64,000 nt of DNA from Streptomyces sp. CC0208 (lineage in GTDB: Bacteria > Actinomycetota > Actinomycetes > Streptomycetales > Streptomycetaceae). The stretch lies in assembly GCF_003443735.1 (NCBI RefSeq), contig NZ_CP031969.1:4278001-4342000 (forward strand), read 5' to 3'. Positions 7,124 through 15,069 of this stretch are shown here, one piece after another. A model generated the notes under the pieces. The model saw nothing but the letters and a program-made list of their open reading frames with translations, was not told the origin of the DNA and made no database searches. A program made the position numbers and the translations under genes. Within the stretch, counting starts at the first letter, position 1, and each line of letters begins with the position of its first letter.

Positions 7124-7900
7124 ATGACCCCGCCCCGCGCCGCCGCCCGTGCTCTCGCCCTCTGTGGGCTCCTCGCCGCCACCGCCTGTTCCGCTCTGTC
7201 CACCCCGCCCACCGCTCCCAGGCCGCCGATCACACGGCCCACCAGCGCGCCGCCGCCGTCCCCGAAGACGTCTGCCGCCCCCTCCTCCGCCCTCACCGAG
7301 GCCATGGCGCAGGCCGCGCTCGTCACGGACGCGGACCTCGGTGAGCCCTGGACGCCGACCCAGGGGGTGGCCACCTGGCACGACGGCGTGCTGAAGGCGA
7401 AGGCCGACAAGCGGGAGTGTCAGCGGCTGCTGGACGCGCTGTACGCGGACGAGTTGTTCGGGGCCGATGCCCAGCCCCGTGCGGTCGTCGGCATGGACGA
7501 CGAGTGGAACAAGGCGCAGATGCGGTATCAGGTGCTCGCGCGTCCGCCGGCGGAGATCGACAAGACCTTGGCCTGGCTGAAGGAACTGCCGCGGACGTGC
7601 GCGCAGTTCGGGGCCACCACGACCACGGGGGCCGTCTTCGGGGTGCAGGTCACCGAGGCGCCGTTGCCGGAGGTGGGGAACGGCCGGCAGGGGCTGCGGG
7701 TGTGGCTGACCGGACAGTCCCCGGACGGTGAGCCGACGACACTCACGCTGGACGTCGCCGCCGTCCGTGTGGGGGAGGACGCGATCAGTGTGACGAACGG
7801 CGGCTTCGGTGACGTACAGACGCAGGCCACGCAGGCCGCCGTACAGCTGGGGGCCGAACGGCTGACGGAGATCAGGAAGCAGGGGCGGGTGGAGATCTGA
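7124..7900 (+). CDS. secreted lipoprotein, PknH-type sensor-like
   Basis: A 258-aa exported protein. A short basic start is followed by a hydrophobic stretch ending LLAATAC, a weak lipobox, then a Pro/Ser/Thr-rich linker (residues 25-60) and a globular region. Two Cys (RECQRL and RTCAQF) could form a disulfide, as in actinobacterial PknH-like extracellular sensor domains; that similarity is tentative. ATG 7124 follows GGAGG too closely (one base), so an upstream in-frame GTG (7109 or 7091) may be the true start. Downstream is a GC-rich repeat tract, not another gene. Confidence 0.65.
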   Translation: MTPPRAAARALALCGLLAATACSALSTPPTAPRPPITRPTSAPPPSPKTSAAPSSALTEAMAQAALVTDADLGEPWTPTQGVATWHDGVLKAKADKRECQRLLDALYADELFGADAQPRAVVGMDDEWNKAQMRYQVLARPPAEIDKTLAWLKELPRTCAQFGATTTTGAVFGVQVTEAPLPEVGNGRQGLRVWLTGQSPDGEPTTLTLDVAAVRVGEDAISVTNGGFGDVQTQATQAAVQLGAERLTEIRKQGRVEI

Positions 7901-7904
7901 GCGG

Positions 7905-8100
7905 TCCGTCCCGGGGCGGTCCCCGGGGCGGGGCCGGGTCCGTCCGGGGCGGGGCCGGGTCAGTCCCCGGGTCGGGGTCGGGGCGGGGCCGGTCCCCGGG
8001 GCGAGCCGGGTCGGTGTGCCGGGTCCGTTTCGGGATCGGTGCCGGGTCGGTCCCCGGGGCGGGGCCGGATCGGCGCCAGGTCCGTCACGGGCGGGGCCGG
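7905..8100. repeat. degenerate G/C repeat tract
   Basis: About 195 bases built from variants of GGGGCGGGGCCGGGTC and GGTCCCCGGGGC. The unit length is irregular (about 16 to 30 bases), so it looks like slippage-expanded low-complexity DNA. It lies between the convergent lipoprotein and GAF-ANTAR genes, with no convincing simple hairpin terminator. Confidence 0.7.
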
Positions 8101-8101
8101 G

Positions 8102-9076
8102 TCAGTCCCGGTCGAACCGCTTCAGGTGCCAGACGACGTCGTGCGCCACCTCGGGCGCGGTGCGGCTGTCCGCGAAGGCGTCCGCGCGCAGCCGGGCCAG
8201 CGCCTCGTCCGAGTCGACACCCAGCTGCACCATGATCATGCCGACCGCCTGGTACACCTCGTCGTGAGCCTTGCCCAGGCCACTGAGCCAGAGGTCGTCG
8301 GCGGGGCCGTTCTCCTGTCCCCGGGCCAGGGCCGTCAGGGCCACGGTCATGACACTGGCCACGAGCTCGGCGATGCGCACCTCCCGCCGGGTGAGTCCAC
8401 CGGGGACGTCCCGGTAGAGGTCGAGGGTGCCCACGCACACGGTGTCGTTGCCGAGCGGCATCGCGTACACCGCCCGTACCCCGGCGGCGGTGGCCTGCTG
8501 GGCGAACACGGGCCAGCGGTCGGCGTCCGGGCCGGACGTCAGATCGGTGGCGAGCACGGCGGCGCGGGTCTTCGCGGCGGACGTGCAGGGTCCGTCCCCG
8601 AGGGTCGCCTGGAGGTCCGCCAGATGCGCGGCCCGGGCGCTGCTGGAGCTCAGCTGCACGGGCATGCCGTTGCTGCGCAGCGACACGCTCGCGTCGGCCA
8701 CGGGCAGCAGCCTGACGGCGGCCACGCACAGCTTGCCCGGAATCTCGGCGGGGTCGGCACCCCGCGCCCCTTCCGCGAGGACATCGGAGACCCGCACCTG
8801 ATCCGGCTCTCCCGCGTGGCCGGCTTCGTGGGCGGGGTGGGCCTCGCGGGGGTGGCGGGTCTCGCGGCCGCGTCCGACTCCCCGGTCCCGTTCGTCCCGG
8901 CGTACCCGACCGCCGCCGCCTTCGCGTTCCGTCGTCCGTCGCGATTCGTCGCCCGGTGTCCCGAACGAGCCGGAAACGTTGTCCGGTCCGGCGAACGCTC
9001 CGGCTTCGCCGCCCGATCCGGGGGACGGACCCGGCTCGTCGCCGTGGATGTCGCCGCGGTCGTCCGTGGGCGGCAC
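8102..9076 (-). CDS. GAF and ANTAR domain RNA-binding antiterminator-like regulator
   Basis: A 324-aa protein. The first 90 residues are polar, charged and probably disordered. A GAF domain covers about residues 95-245 (core DGPCTSAAKTRAAVLATDL, WPVFAQQATAAGVRAVYAMPL). The end (AHDEVYQAVGMIMVQLGVDSDEAL and HDVVWHLKRF) is an ANTAR domain, a family that binds paired RNA hairpins to prevent termination. GTG 9076 is chosen because AAGGAGG lies eight bases upstream; a TTG at 9127 is less likely. The ligand is unknown. Confidence 0.88.
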   Translation of the reverse strand: MPPTDDRGDIHGDEPGPSPGSGGEAGAFAGPDNVSGSFGTPGDESRRTTEREGGGGRVRRDERDRGVGRGRETRHPREAHPAHEAGHAGEPDQVRVSDVLAEGARGADPAEIPGKLCVAAVRLLPVADASVSLRSNGMPVQLSSSSARAAHLADLQATLGDGPCTSAAKTRAAVLATDLTSGPDADRWPVFAQQATAAGVRAVYAMPLGNDTVCVGTLDLYRDVPGGLTRREVRIAELVASVMTVALTALARGQENGPADDLWLSGLGKAHDEVYQAVGMIMVQLGVDSDEALARLRADAFADSRTAPEVAHDVVWHLKRFDRD

Positions 9077-9310
9077 GACCACCGCCTCCTTCGGTCGGTG
9101 CGGGTCCTGTCCGTCATCGGCCCCCAAGCGGGCTCACCGGGGCGGGGGGGTGCCGCTCGTGGCGTACCCACCCAGGGGCACCGCCCGGCTACCCCTGGTC
9201 CACCGGGCGAAACGCCCAGGACGGGCACGGCGGATCGGCCCTCCCCGCTGTCCTGACGGCGTACAGAACCCCCCGGACAGGCACCCCGTCGGCGGGCAGG
9301 CCCGGAACCG

Positions 9311-10657
9311 TCACAGAGGCGGCTGTGCGGGTGCCGGTCCGAGCGTGGTGGTGCCGGGGGCCGTACGGTGTCCGAGGCCGGTCCGGTACGCGTCCAGCGC
9401 CGCCTCGACCCTTCCCGTACGGCGGAGCAGATCGCCCAGCAGGCGGCACAGGTCGGCCAGGTCACCGGCGGCGCCGGCCCGCTCCAGCAGGCTCAGGGCC
9501 CGGACGTAGTGCTCCTCGGCGGCCTCGGTGTCCCGGGCGTCCTCGGCGATGATCCCGAGGAGGCGGTGGGCGGCGGCGGAGTGCAGGGCGCCGCGCTCGG
9601 AGCTGAGGTCGCTGAGCACGTCGTGGAGCAGGGCCGCGGCCTCCTCGGACTTGCCGCGCCGGTGCAGCACGTCGGCGAGCTCGACGGCGGCCTGGCTGGA
9701 GTAGAGGGCGGCCCGCTTGGCGGAGAGCATGGCGAGGGCCTGCCGCAACTCGGCCTCGGCGCGCTCCAGTTCGCCGTTCTGGGCGTAGACGTATCCGCGC
9801 ATCCAGTGGCAGTTGGCGAGTTCGGTGCGCAGCTGGAGCTGCCGGTACAGTTCGGCGGCCTTGGCGAGGGAGGCGTCGGCCTCGGCGAGGCGGCCCTCGG
9901 CGAGCAGGGTGCGGGCGACGGAACGGTGCATCCGGGCGACGAGGGCGGGGTCGTCGGAGCGCGGGGCGAGGGCGAGGGCGAGTTCGGCGGCCTGGGCGGC
10001 GCGCGCGTGGGCGCCCATGTCCATGTAGGGGCCGATGACGCTCGCGTAGAGGAGGAGCAGGGCGTCGGGGTCGTGGAGGCCACCGCGGTTGAGCTCGTCG
10101 ATGGTGGATTCCAGCAGGTAGACGGAGTAGCGCAGTTCACCGGTGAGGTAGTGGGCGAGGGCGCGTCCGCGCAGGGCGGGAACGCGGGCGGGCAGGGGTA
10201 CGTCGTCGCCGAGCGCCTTCTCCGCGCGCTCGAAGTACTCGCGTGCGGCGCCGAGTTCGCCGGTCTCCACGGCGCACTCCCCGAGCCCGAGCAGGGCGGC
10301 GGCCCGCACCTCGGCGAGGTCGAGCCCGTCGGCCTCGGTGAGCAGCCGGGCGTACTGCGTGGCGGACTCCTCGGCCTCCCCGGTGGCGAGGGTGCGCTGG
10401 GCCTCGGTGAGGCGCAGCCGCAGATCGGTGACGAGACGGGCGGGGCGGCCGGTGGCCAGTTCCTCGAAGCCGACGCCGAGGCGGTCGGCGAGGTGCCGGA
10501 GCGCGTCGTCGGAGGGCCGCACCCGCCCGGACTCCAGGGTGGAGATGTAGGCCGGCGTGTAGGCCGGTTCGGCCAGCTGTTTCTGGGTCAGCCCGCGTTC
10601 GACCCGCAGCTGCTGCACCCGTCGCCCGATGATGCCCGGGTCGTCCCGCTCCGACAT
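9311..10657 (-). CDS. XRE-family HTH regulator with TPR repeats
   Basis: A 448-aa protein. Residues 8-70 form an HTH (GRRVQQLRVERGLTQKQLAE, then YTPAYISTLESGRVRPSDDAL). The rest is a helical array of TPR-like repeats (for example ALLGLGECAVETGELGAAREYFERAE). HTH plus TPR is the architecture of RRNPPA-type peptide-receiving regulators and also of other Streptomyces XRE-TPR regulators. ATG 10657 has GGGGAG upstream. The gene is divergent from a 57-aa secreted peptide gene, and the 123 bases between them hold two overlapping palindromes. That layout fits a peptide-controlled switch, which is inferred, not shown. Confidence 0.88.
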   Translation of the reverse strand: MSERDDPGIIGRRVQQLRVERGLTQKQLAEPAYTPAYISTLESGRVRPSDDALRHLADRLGVGFEELATGRPARLVTDLRLRLTEAQRTLATGEAEESATQYARLLTEADGLDLAEVRAAALLGLGECAVETGELGAAREYFERAEKALGDDVPLPARVPALRGRALAHYLTGELRYSVYLLESTIDELNRGGLHDPDALLLLYASVIGPYMDMGAHARAAQAAELALALAPRSDDPALVARMHRSVARTLLAEGRLAEADASLAKAAELYRQLQLRTELANCHWMRGYVYAQNGELERAEAELRQALAMLSAKRAALYSSQAAVELADVLHRRGKSEEAAALLHDVLSDLSSERGALHSAAAHRLLGIIAEDARDTEAAEEHYVRALSLLERAGAAGDLADLCRLLGDLLRRTGRVEAALDAYRTGLGHRTAPGTTTLGPAPAQPPL

Positions 10658-10704
10658 GGCCAACTCCCCAAGCGCCTCTTGCCGTTCGGCTCGCGCAGCC
10701 CCTA

Positions 10705-10735
10705 GGTTAAACGGCGTATTAACCCTGCTTAATAC
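10705..10735. promoter_or_regulatory. two overlapping palindromes between regulator and peptide gene
   Basis: GGTTAA-N8-TTAACC (10705-10724) and GTATTAA-N6-TTAATAC (10716-10735) overlap by nine bases, each perfect in its arms. They are AT-rich islands in a very GC-rich context, midway between divergent starts at 10657 and 10781. They are the best operator candidates for the HTH-TPR protein. Confidence 0.65.
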
Positions 10736-10780
10736 ACCGTCACCGTCCTGGGTACTCACCGCCACCGCTGCGAGGTCGCC

Positions 10781-10954
10781 GTGCCCGAACGCACCAGCAC
10801 CACCGCACGCTACGCCAGGGGATTCGCCGCCGCGGTCGTGGCCGTGGCCACGCTGGTCCTGGCGGCGAACGCGGGCCCCGCGAAGGCGTCCGAGCCGCGC
10901 CCCGCCCAACAGGCCCCGCAGGCCTGGCAGCCGGTCGGACCCGCCTCGGACTGA
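10781..10954 (+). CDS. 57-aa secreted peptide precursor
   Basis: GTG 10781 has GAGG five bases upstream and the frame runs to TGA at 10952-10954. The product has a classic Sec signal: a basic start (MPERTSTTARYARGF), a hydrophobic core (AAAVVAVATLVLAANA) and an AKA cleavage site near residue 36. It leaves a mature peptide of about 21 residues beginning SEPRPAQQ and ending PVGPASD, with one Trp and many Pro and Gln. It is divergent from the HTH-TPR regulator across shared palindromes. A secreted pro-peptide beside such a regulator suggests a signalling peptide. Alternatively it is a generic small secreted protein. Confidence 0.65.
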   Translation: MPERTSTTARYARGFAAAVVAVATLVLAANAGPAKASEPRPAQQAPQAWQPVGPASD

Positions 10955-10976
10955 CCGCCCGGCCGGGGAGCGGCTC

Positions 10977-11540
10977 TCAGAGCTGGAACTCCGCGGGCGC
11001 GAGACCAAGGGCCCCGCAGGCCTCTCTCAGCACCGCCTGCTCCGCCTGGGAGAAGTGGCCGTCGGCACCGGCGATGACGATGCCGGTCTGGATCACCGCA
11101 CGCGCCTCGGTGGGCTTCTTGGCGGCCTTGGCGATCTCCTGGAGCGCCTCCGCCTTGCCCTGCGGGAAGTTGCGGGTGAGCTGGTCCACATGCTTGTGGA
11201 AGCGGGTGCGCAGCTGCTCCGGCGGGAAGTTCTGCAGCACCTCGTTACCGAGGATCAGCGACTCCATCTGCTGCATCTCGGACGCGTCCACCTGGCCGTC
11301 CGCCGCCGCGACCAGGGCGCACATCGCCATGCTGGCGTCCCGGTACGCGCCGCTCTTCAACTCGGTCTTCAGGGAGCCGAGCTGGGTCTTCAGCACACCG
11401 ACGAGCTGGGCGCGCGAACCGCCGCGCGAGCCCCCGTGCGACCCGCCGTGTCCGGCCCCACCGGTCGTCGTGCCGCGCCCGCCCTGCGCCTGCTGCTGCA
11501 GGTTCTTGGCCTGGTCCTTGAGCCGGTCGAACAGTGCCAT
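10977..11540 (-). CDS. TerB-family tellurite resistance protein
   Basis: A 187-aa protein with a Gln/Gly/His-rich N-terminal linker (residues 15-45) and a helical TerB domain covering the rest. TerB hallmarks are AMCALVAAADGQVDASEMQ near residue 73 and TGIVIAGADGHFSQAEQAVL near 155, two acidic ADG loops that can bind metal. TerB proteins work with TerC/TerD stress systems at the membrane; no ter operon is adjacent. ATG 11540 follows GAGGTG. It ends 22 bases after the secreted-peptide gene, convergent with it. Confidence 0.88.
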   Translation of the reverse strand: MALFDRLKDQAKNLQQQAQGGRGTTTGGAGHGGSHGGSRGGSRAQLVGVLKTQLGSLKTELKSGAYRDASMAMCALVAAADGQVDASEMQQMESLILGNEVLQNFPPEQLRTRFHKHVDQLTRNFPQGKAEALQEIAKAAKKPTEARAVIQTGIVIAGADGHFSQAEQAVLREACGALGLAPAEFQL

Positions 11541-11698
11541 TGACGTCACCTCGGTACTCGTCTGAGTGATCTCACCCGGTCAACGGACAGGTCCAGGTAA
11601 AGGTTCCACCAAGTGCCGTCAGCAGATCTCAGGAACTCCGCGCCGCTGCAGGGTCGAGACCCTCCGGTACCGGCGCCCCCGGCGCCTACGCTGCCCGC

Positions 11699-12937
11699 AT
11701 GACGTCTTCCGCCGCCGCCCGCACCGCCCTGGAGCTCACCGCGGACCTCCCGGTCCCCGACCTGGAGGACTTCTACCGGGACCTGCACCGCCACCCCGAG
11801 CTGTCGTTCCAGGAGCACCGCACGGCGGCCCGGCTCGTCGAGCGGCTGGAGGCGGCCGGGTTCGAGACCGCCGAGGGCATCGGCCGCACCGGCGTCGCGG
11901 GCCTCCTGCGCAACGGCGACGGGCCGACCGTCCTGCTGCGCGCCGACATGGACGCGCTGCCCGTCGAGGAGCGGACCGGGCTGCCGTACGCCTCGAAGAC
12001 GCCCGGGGTGATGCACGCCTGCGGGCACGACCTGCATGTGACCTGGCTGGCGGGGGCGGCGAAGGCGCTCGCGGACGGGCGGGACGCCTGGTCGGGGACG
12101 CTGCTCCTGGTGGGCCAGCCCGCCGAGGAGGCGGGCGGTGGGGCGGCCGCGATGGTCGGCGACGGGCTGTACGACCGTTTTCCGCGCCCCGACGTCCTGC
12201 TCGGCCAGCACGCGGTACCGGGGCCCGCCGGGCTGTACCCGCACGTGCCCGGCCTGATCATGTCGGCGACGACGGACGTGGAGATCGTGGTGCACGGCCG
12301 GGGCGGGCACGGCTCGCGCCCCGAGACGACGGTCGACCCGGTCGTCACGGCCGCCTACATCGTCACGCGGCTCCAGACGGTCGTCAGCCGGGAGATCAGG
12401 CCGCGCGAGTCGGCCGTGCTGACCGTCGGCCGGATCGAGGCGGGCACGGCCCCGAACATCATCCCGTCCACCGCCCGCATCTCCCTCAACCTGCGCACCC
12501 AGTCCGAGGCGGTACGGGAGCGGATGATCGCCGCGATCCGCCGCATCGCGCAGGGCGAGTGCCATGCGGCGGGCTGCCCGCGCGAGCCCGAGGTGACCCT
12601 GGGCGGCTCGTTCCCGGCCACGGTCAACGACCCGGAGACCGACCACCGGATCGCCGCCGTGCACCGCGAGGTCTTCGGCACCGACACCGTCTTCGACTCG
12701 GGCCCGGCGATGGCCAGCGAGGACTTCTCGAAGCTCGCGCTCGGCGAACTCCCGTACTCCTACTGGTTCGTGACCTGCACGCCGGCCACCACCTGGGACG
12801 CGGCGCCGGGCGCCGACCTGCTGGAGAAGTTCGACGCCGTCCCCAGCAACCACAGCCCGCACTTCGCCCCGGACCTGTCGACGGTGGCGCCGGGCGTGCG
12901 GACGCTGGTGTCGGGAGCGCTCGCGATGCTCGGCTAG
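11699..12937 (+). CDS. M20-family metallo-amidohydrolase
   Basis: A 412-aa zinc peptidase-like amidohydrolase of the hippurate/N-acyl-amino-acid type. LHRHPELSFQEHRTA near residue 30, LLRADMDALPVEE near 80, the metal ligands in MHACGHDLHVTWL near 105 and QPAEEAGGGAAAM near 140 are in the usual order. The lid domain contains GRGGHGSRP. It probably removes acyl groups from amino acids or related amides in the cytoplasm. Its stop codon overlaps the stop of the convergent gene by four bases. Confidence 0.92.
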   Translation: MTSSAAARTALELTADLPVPDLEDFYRDLHRHPELSFQEHRTAARLVERLEAAGFETAEGIGRTGVAGLLRNGDGPTVLLRADMDALPVEERTGLPYASKTPGVMHACGHDLHVTWLAGAAKALADGRDAWSGTLLLVGQPAEEAGGGAAAMVGDGLYDRFPRPDVLLGQHAVPGPAGLYPHVPGLIMSATTDVEIVVHGRGGHGSRPETTVDPVVTAAYIVTRLQTVVSREIRPRESAVLTVGRIEAGTAPNIIPSTARISLNLRTQSEAVRERMIAAIRRIAQGECHAAGCPREPEVTLGGSFPATVNDPETDHRIAAVHREVFGTDTVFDSGPAMASEDFSKLALGELPYSYWFVTCTPATTWDAAPGADLLEKFDAVPSNHSPHFAPDLSTVAPGVRTLVSGALAMLG

Positions 12938-14274
12938 AACGGCGTGGCCTGCAGCTCCCGCAGCTGCTTGCGCACGTTCTCCAGGGCGCCGGGGCGGCGG
13001 CCCGGGACGCGGGTGCGCAACTGGGCGAGCAGGGTGCCGAGTTCCTGGGCCCGGGACTTGTCGCGCACCTGGCCCCACTGGTGGTGGGCCCGGTCGACGG
13101 CCTTCTCCACGCCCGGCGAGTCCGGGGCCTGTCCGGCGGCCAGCCGGGTCTCGGCCACCGTCAGCCAGATCCGGCAGCTGCGCGCCGAGTCCCTGGCGAA
13201 CATCGCGAGATCCGCCCGGACCTCGGACCAGTGCAGGGCCTGCTCGGAGGCGGGACCGTGGGCTCGGGCGGCGGCCTGTTCGTGCGCCGCGGCGAGCGCG
13301 TCGGCCTCCTGGTGGCGACCGGCCTGGACGGCAGTGGTCACCTGGACATGAGGGTCCTGCGACTGCGGAGGAGCGGCGGCCGCCGCCTGCGGGGCCCCGT
13401 CCACATCCACCGCCCCGCCCGCCGCCTGGGCACGCGGCCCCCCGGCCCGGTACGCAATAGGCGCGGCCACCGGCACCGGCGGCACGGTCAGCACCGTGTC
13501 GCCGTACGCCTCGGGACGGCGGGGGCCGTCGGGCTGAGGAGGAGCCACGGCCGCCGCCTGCGGGACCCGGCCCGCACCCACCACCCCGCCCGCCGCCTGG
13601 GCACGCGGCCCCCCGGCCCGGTACGCAACAGGCGCGGCCACCGGCACCGGCGGCACGGTCAGCACCAGGTCCCCGTACGCCTCGGGGCCCAGCCTGGTGA
13701 ACGCCTGCTGATGCAACTGCTCCACCGGCGGACGCCAGCCGCTGCGCAGAATCGTCGCGATCGTCTTCATGTACGCCGGAGAAGCCACCGTACGCCGGGA
13801 CGGCGGGGGCGCAATCCGCCCGAGCACCGCGTTGTTGCGGCCGGAGTCGAGGGTGTGCGTCCGCAGCCACCCCCACGCGTCGGCGTCTGCGTGCAGGTCG
13901 ACGAAGAGGGTCGTGGAGCCCGGGGAACGCAGCCGGAACTCCTCACGGATCCACTGCCAGGGCAGCGCGGTGTAGCGCACGGTGGCCGGTGTGGTGCGGG
14001 CCAGCGCGAGGTGGGGCAGGTGCTGGCGGCGGTCCAGGGCGAGCTGGCCGGTGACGAACACGGTGAGCGGGCCCGGCGTGGCCGCCACGGCACGCAGCCG
14101 GGTCAGGACGGCCTGCGGTTCCAGGGGGTCGGCGAGTTCGACGACGTTGGCGGTGTCGGTGCCGGAGAGCACGGCCGGCGGCACGGCCGCGAGGACGGGA
14201 AGCACGGACGCCGCGTCCACCAGGCGGCTCTTGCCCACCGGTGAGGCGGCGAGCAGCAGCACGGTTCCGGGCAT
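12934..14274 (-). CDS. hypothetical protein with P-loop-like N-terminus and duplicated Pro/Ala region
   Basis: A 446-aa protein starting at ATG 14274 behind GGGGAGGG. Its start (VLLLAASPVGKSRLVDA) resembles a Walker A strand-loop but lacks the first Gly of GxxxxGK. Residues 20-190 look globular. A middle region holds two copies of an element beginning EAYGD and containing TVPPVPVAAP, AYRAGGPRAQAAGG, 57 residues apart. The C-terminal 130 residues are helical (EKAVDRAHHQWGQVRDKSRAQELG). I do not recognise the family. It is convergent with the M20 amidohydrolase; the two stop codons share bases 12934-12937. Confidence 0.75.
   Translation of the reverse strand: MPGTVLLLAASPVGKSRLVDAASVLPVLAAVPPAVLSGTDTANVVELADPLEPQAVLTRLRAVAATPGPLTVFVTGQLALDRRQHLPHLALARTTPATVRYTALPWQWIREEFRLRSPGSTTLFVDLHADADAWGWLRTHTLDSGRNNAVLGRIAPPPSRRTVASPAYMKTIATILRSGWRPPVEQLHQQAFTRLGPEAYGDLVLTVPPVPVAAPVAYRAGGPRAQAAGGVVGAGRVPQAAAVAPPQPDGPRRPEAYGDTVLTVPPVPVAAPIAYRAGGPRAQAAGGAVDVDGAPQAAAAAPPQSQDPHVQVTTAVQAGRHQEADALAAAHEQAAARAHGPASEQALHWSEVRADLAMFARDSARSCRIWLTVAETRLAAGQAPDSPGVEKAVDRAHHQWGQVRDKSRAQELGTLLAQLRTRVPGRRPGALENVRKQLRELQATPF
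13361..13686. repeat. in-frame 171-bp direct duplication
   Basis: The stretch beginning about 13361 recurs 171 bases later at 13532, with near identity over 13408-13515 and 13580-13686. Because 171 is a multiple of three the reading frame is preserved, giving two 57-residue protein repeats. Confidence 0.75.
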
Positions 14275-14343
14275 CGGTCCCTCCCCATCCCCCTCGATCA
14301 CTTACGGCAGCACGGTATCCGCTGCGGCTGCGAAGGGGAGTTC

Positions 14344-14469
14344 TCAGGACGGCAGAGGTCCCTTTTCTGCCCGCTCGTCGGCTCTGCGCACCGCGCAGAC
14401 CGTGGTGTCGTCGAACAGTCGTCCGCCCCAGCGCCCGAGGGTGCCGTCGCGGACGAGGGCCGCCGACAC
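14344..14469 (-). pseudogene. C-terminal scrap of a PP2C/SpoIIE-type phosphatase
   Basis: A 41-codon minus-strand frame closed upstream by a stop reads VRDGTLGRWGG then LFDDTTVCAVRR. This is how many actinomycete PP2C-type serine phosphatases end, with the DDxT metal-binding motif. The rest of the enzyme is absent; the neighbouring membrane-protein gene starts about 120 bases further on. It is best read as a decayed fragment left by deletion. Confidence 0.45.
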
Positions 14470-14588
14470 CGCTCATGGAGTCAGCGAAACACGGGCGCCT
14501 GGTGCCGCCATCCGACTTGCCAGCGCCGTTGCACAGGTGTGCTCTGGTAGTCGGGGGCGTATCGGGGTGGAGAGAGAGGAGTGCTCTC

Positions 14589-15017
14589 ATGGCTCATGCG
14601 GCACCCGCGGGCGGCTTCGCCCGGACACCCGATGTCTTCAGCGCCAAGGTGCACATGGCCGCCAGGTACGGCGTCCCTGTCGTGCTCGGCCTGGTCTACG
14701 GCTACTGGGCGGCCGCGAACCGCCGTGACGGCGGGCCGATCACCGGCTGGAACGTGCTGTTCGGCTGTGTCACGGCGATCGCGTTCATCGTGCTCTGCCT
14801 CGCCGTGGCGACGTTCGCCCCGCTGCTGAAGCGGGAACTCCACTCGGCCGTGAAGTCCGGCTTCGCCGGGGCGGCCGTCGGGTTCCTGTACAGCCAGACG
14901 GGCGAGAGCGTGCTGCGCTCGACGGCCCTGGGCCTCGCGGTCGCGGCGGCCATCTTCCTGGTGTTCTTCTACCGCTACTACACGCGCGAGGACGGCGAGG
15001 GGAACCGGATCCGCTAG
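14589..15017 (+). CDS. membrane protein, three to four transmembrane segments
   Basis: A 142-aa protein starting at ATG 14589 with GAGAGGAG upstream. Hydrophobic spans are near residues 27-42 (GVPVVLGLVYGYWAA), 53-76 (WNVLFGCVTAIAFIVLCLAVATF), 88-100 and 108-127 (LRSTALGLAVAAAIFLVFFYRYY). The N-terminus and C-terminus are polar. I do not recognise the family. It is followed by a strong bidirectional terminator. Confidence 0.75.
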   Translation: MAHAAPAGGFARTPDVFSAKVHMAARYGVPVVLGLVYGYWAAANRRDGGPITGWNVLFGCVTAIAFIVLCLAVATFAPLLKRELHSAVKSGFAGAAVGFLYSQTGESVLRSTALGLAVAAAIFLVFFYRYYTREDGEGNRIR

Positions 15018-15026
15018 CGGACGCGC

Positions 15027-15061
15027 GTGGACCCCGGCCAGTGAAAATGACCGGGGTCCAC
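15027..15061. terminator. bidirectional terminator hairpin
   Basis: GTGGACCCCGG and its perfect inverse CCGGGGTCCAC flank a 13-base loop. It lies between the convergent membrane-protein and SH3-protein genes. Confidence 0.8.
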
Positions 15062-15069
15062 GGCTTCCC

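Noticed and set aside
9368..10705. 445-codon plus-strand frame opposite the HTH-TPR gene
   Set aside because: Gly/Val/Glu-biased antisense of the TPR repeats, with no ribosome site and no recognisable motif.
11546..14244. Very long open frames on both strands over the M20 and P-loop-like genes
   Set aside because: They are antisense or out-of-frame shadows caused by high GC; composition is Arg/Pro/Gly-rich and no start or ribosome site fits.
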